NCBI GenBank assembly: GCA_023399815.1
Contig: JAEWOJ010000047.1
Location: forward strand, 1 to 6,557
Length of the DNA: 6,557 bases
Direction of reading: 5' to 3'
Source of the DNA: Pseudomonadota bacterium
Lineage (GTDB): Bacteria; Pseudomonadota; Gammaproteobacteria; Xanthomonadales; Xanthomonadaceae
Shown piece by piece: positions 5,156 through 6,557 of the stretch (positions within the stretch are counted from its first letter, which is position 1; each line of letters opens with the position of its first letter). A program made the translations under genes and the position numbers. Below the pieces are notes generated by a model that had not been told where the DNA came from, ran no database searches, and saw nothing but the letters and a program-made list of their open reading frames with translations.

Positions 5156-5638
5156 TCAGCGCCGGGCCAGCGGGCGGCGCTTGCCGATGTCGCGGGCCAG
5201 TACCCAGACCACGAGCAGGTTGACGGCCAGCAGCAGCCACGAGGCCCAGCCGGGGTGGCGGACGATGGCGTAGACGTCAAGCGGCAGGTACAGCGCGGCG
5301 GAGATGCAGCCCAGCCACGAGGCCCAGGCCCTGGCCCGCCACAGGCCCCAGGCTTCCAGCACGCGCAGCAGGCCGTAGGCGACCAGGGCGACGGCGCCGA
5401 CGTGGACGGTGTCGGGCGTGATCATGTCCAGCAGCGTGGAGAACGATCCATGCTCGGGATCGGCGCCGACGCGGCGGATCAGCGTATTGACGATGGTGCG
5501 CAGGGGAGCGGGCCCGGAGATCTCCAGACCCGCGGCGGCGAGGAAGGCCAGTACGGCCTTGACCGCTTCCAGCAGTGCGATGGCGGCAAGTCCCGGATGC
5601 GCGTGCGGATCCGGGTTGTAGGGCTTGCGCGCGGACAA
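5156..5638 (-). CDS. DUF2127-like small membrane protein
   Basis: This is a 160-residue integral membrane protein of unknown function. Hydrophobic segments lie at about 17-38, 78-96, 104-124 and 132-150. The stretch YGLLRVLEAWGLWRARAWAS (88-107), then YLPLDVYAI (117-125) and a Pro/Trp-containing HPGW (128-131), resembles the DUF2127 pattern (LR..E..GLW..R.WA.WL...YLP). The loop at 39-77 between helices 1 and 2 is relatively polar, and the ends are basic (RKP near the start, KRRPLARR at the end). The start is TTG 5638, since no ATG occurs before residue 72. No Shine-Dalgarno sequence is seen; instead the TTG follows the typA stop by 5 nt, which suggests translational coupling to typA. Confidence is high that this is a gene and moderate for the family; I do not assign a biochemical role. 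Confidence 0.85.
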   Translation of the reverse strand: MSARKPYNPDPHAHPGLAAIALLEAVKAVLAFLAAAGLEISGPAPLRTIVNTLIRRVGADPEHGSFSTLLDMITPDTVHVGAVALVAYGLLRVLEAWGLWRARAWASWLGCISAALYLPLDVYAIVRHPGWASWLLLAVNLLVVWVLARDIGKRRPLARR

Positions 5639-5643
5639 GTCGA

Positions 5644-6557
5644 TCAGCCGGCGCGGGAGGCGCGCTTGCGATCGCTCTCGGTCAGGAACTTCTTGCGCAG
5701 GCGGATTTCCTTCGGGGTGATTTCCACCAGCTCGTCGTCGTCGATGAAGTCCAGGGCCTGCTCCAGCGAGAACTTGATGGCCGGGGTCAGCTGGATCGCG
5801 TCGTCCTTGCCCGAAGCGCGCATGTTGGTCAGCGGCTTGGTCTTGATCGCGTTGACGGTCAGGTCGTTGTCCTTGGAGTGGATGCCGATCAGCTGGCCTT
5901 CGTACACGTTGTCGCCTTCGGCGGCGAACAGCTTGCCGCGTTCCTGCAGCGGGCCCAGCGAGTAGGCCGGCGTGGCGCCCGGGGCGTTGGCGATCATCAC
6001 GCCGTTCAGGCGCTTGGCGATGGCGCCCTGTTCCTTCGGGCCGTAATGGTCGAACACGTGGAACAGCAGGCCCGAGCCCTGGGTCAGGGTCTTGAACTCG
6101 TTCTGGAAGCCGATCAGGCCGCGCGCCGGAATCTTGAAGTCCAGGCGCACGCGGCCCTTGCCATCGGATTCCATGTTCTCAAGCAGGGCCTTGCGGGTGC
6201 CCAGCTTCTCCATCACGCCGCCCTGGTGCTGCTCCTCGATGTCCACCACCAGTTGCTCGATCGGCTCCATCAGCTGGCCGTCGATTTCCTTGATGATGAC
6301 CTCGGGGCGCGACACGGCCAGCTCGTAGCCTTCGCGACGCATGGTCTCGATCAGCACCGACAGGTGCAGCTCGCCGCGGCCGGAGACCAGGAACTTGTCG
6401 GCGTCCTCCAGCTGCTCGACCTTCAGCGCCACGTTGTGCACGGTCTCGCGTTCCAGGCGCTCCTTGAGCTGGCGGCTGGTCAGGAACTTGCCGCCGGACA
6501 GGTCCTTGTTGCCGGCGAACGGCGAGTTGTTGACCTGGAAGGTCATCGAGATGGTCG
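5644..6557 (-). CDS. typA: Ribosome-associated GTPase TypA/BipA, C-terminal half (partial)
   Basis: TypA/BipA is a translation-factor GTPase related to EF-G that binds the ribosome and supports growth under stress and in the cold, including 50S assembly in E. coli. The 303 visible residues are the C-terminal half; the G domain and domain II lie beyond the window's right edge. The frame is open to base 6557, so the ATG at 6546 is an internal Met within TISMTFQVNNSPFAG. Family landmarks in order are SRQLKERLERETVHNVAL, VSGRGELHLSVLIETMRREG (domain III), EEQHQGGVMEKLG, KGRVRLDFKIPARGLIGF (domain V), YEGQLIGIHSKDNDLTVN, LTNMRASG, and EQALDFIDDDELVEITP in the BipA-specific C-terminal domain. It ends KRASRAG at TGA 5644-5646. 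No internal break is seen. Two smaller genes follow closely on the same strand. Confidence 0.98.
   Translation of the reverse strand, partial: TISMTFQVNNSPFAGNKDLSGGKFLTSRQLKERLERETVHNVALKVEQLEDADKFLVSGRGELHLSVLIETMRREGYELAVSRPEVIIKEIDGQLMEPIEQLVVDIEEQHQGGVMEKLGTRKALLENMESDGKGRVRLDFKIPARGLIGFQNEFKTLTQGSGLLFHVFDHYGPKEQGAIAKRLNGVMIANAPGATPAYSLGPLQERGKLFAAEGDNVYEGQLIGIHSKDNDLTVNAIKTKPLTNMRASGKDDAIQLTPAIKFSLEQALDFIDDDELVEITPKEIRLRKKFLTESDRKRASRAG

Noticed and set aside
3347..5965. An 872-codon open frame on the plus strand spanning the repeat array and antisense to the amidase, the DUF2127-like gene and part of typA.
   Set aside because: Its translation is low-complexity and rich in Gly, Ala, Arg and Gln, starts inside a repeat, and lies opposite three well-supported genes. 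It is a frame kept open by high-GC codon bias.

Overview
The window reads as core chromosome of a high-GC gammaproteobacterium of the family Xanthomonadaceae (Lysobacter, Pseudoxanthomonas, Stenotrophomonas or Xanthomonas type). The reasons are near-canonical RpoA, L17 and TypA sequences, a Stenotrophomonas-type peptide amidase, a class II DAHP synthase, and an intergenic CCCCTCTCCC/GGGAGAGGGG palindrome array of a kind common in this family. The genus call is inference; no database search was possible.

Plus strand, left to right: the 3' end of rpoA (1-222); a 188-bp spacer with a perfect 11-bp hairpin capped by GCAA; rplQ (411-797), the last ribosomal gene of the alpha operon; a strong intrinsic terminator (830-855); and a gene-free stretch (856-1147) rich in inverted repeats. 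Then come dsbB (1148-1663, disulfide-bond re-oxidation in the inner membrane) and, 48 bp later, a class II DAHP synthase gene (1712-3082, first step of the shikimate pathway). These last two are probably co-transcribed, but nothing links their functions.

Centre: between the convergent aroG and amidase genes lie three tandem copies of a 138-bp, hairpin-rich intergenic repeat (about 3088-3497). The array runs into a second, GTAG-type REP-like palindrome (3482-3515), which contains the stop codon of the amidase gene.

Minus strand, right to left: the C-terminal part of typA/bipA (5644-6557, cut by the window edge); a small four-helix DUF2127-like membrane protein whose TTG start lies 5 nt after the typA stop; and an exported peptide amidase (Pam-like, 3512-5113). 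These three are tightly packed and look like one transcript that starts outside the window.

I see no phage, plasmid, CRISPR, toxin or defence genes, and no clear novel system. The points most worth checking are an apparent active-site substitution in the DAHP synthase (Met277 where Glu is expected), the composite repeat array and its REP junction at the amidase stop codon, the palindrome overlapping the dsbB ribosome-binding site, and the structured gap after rplQ.
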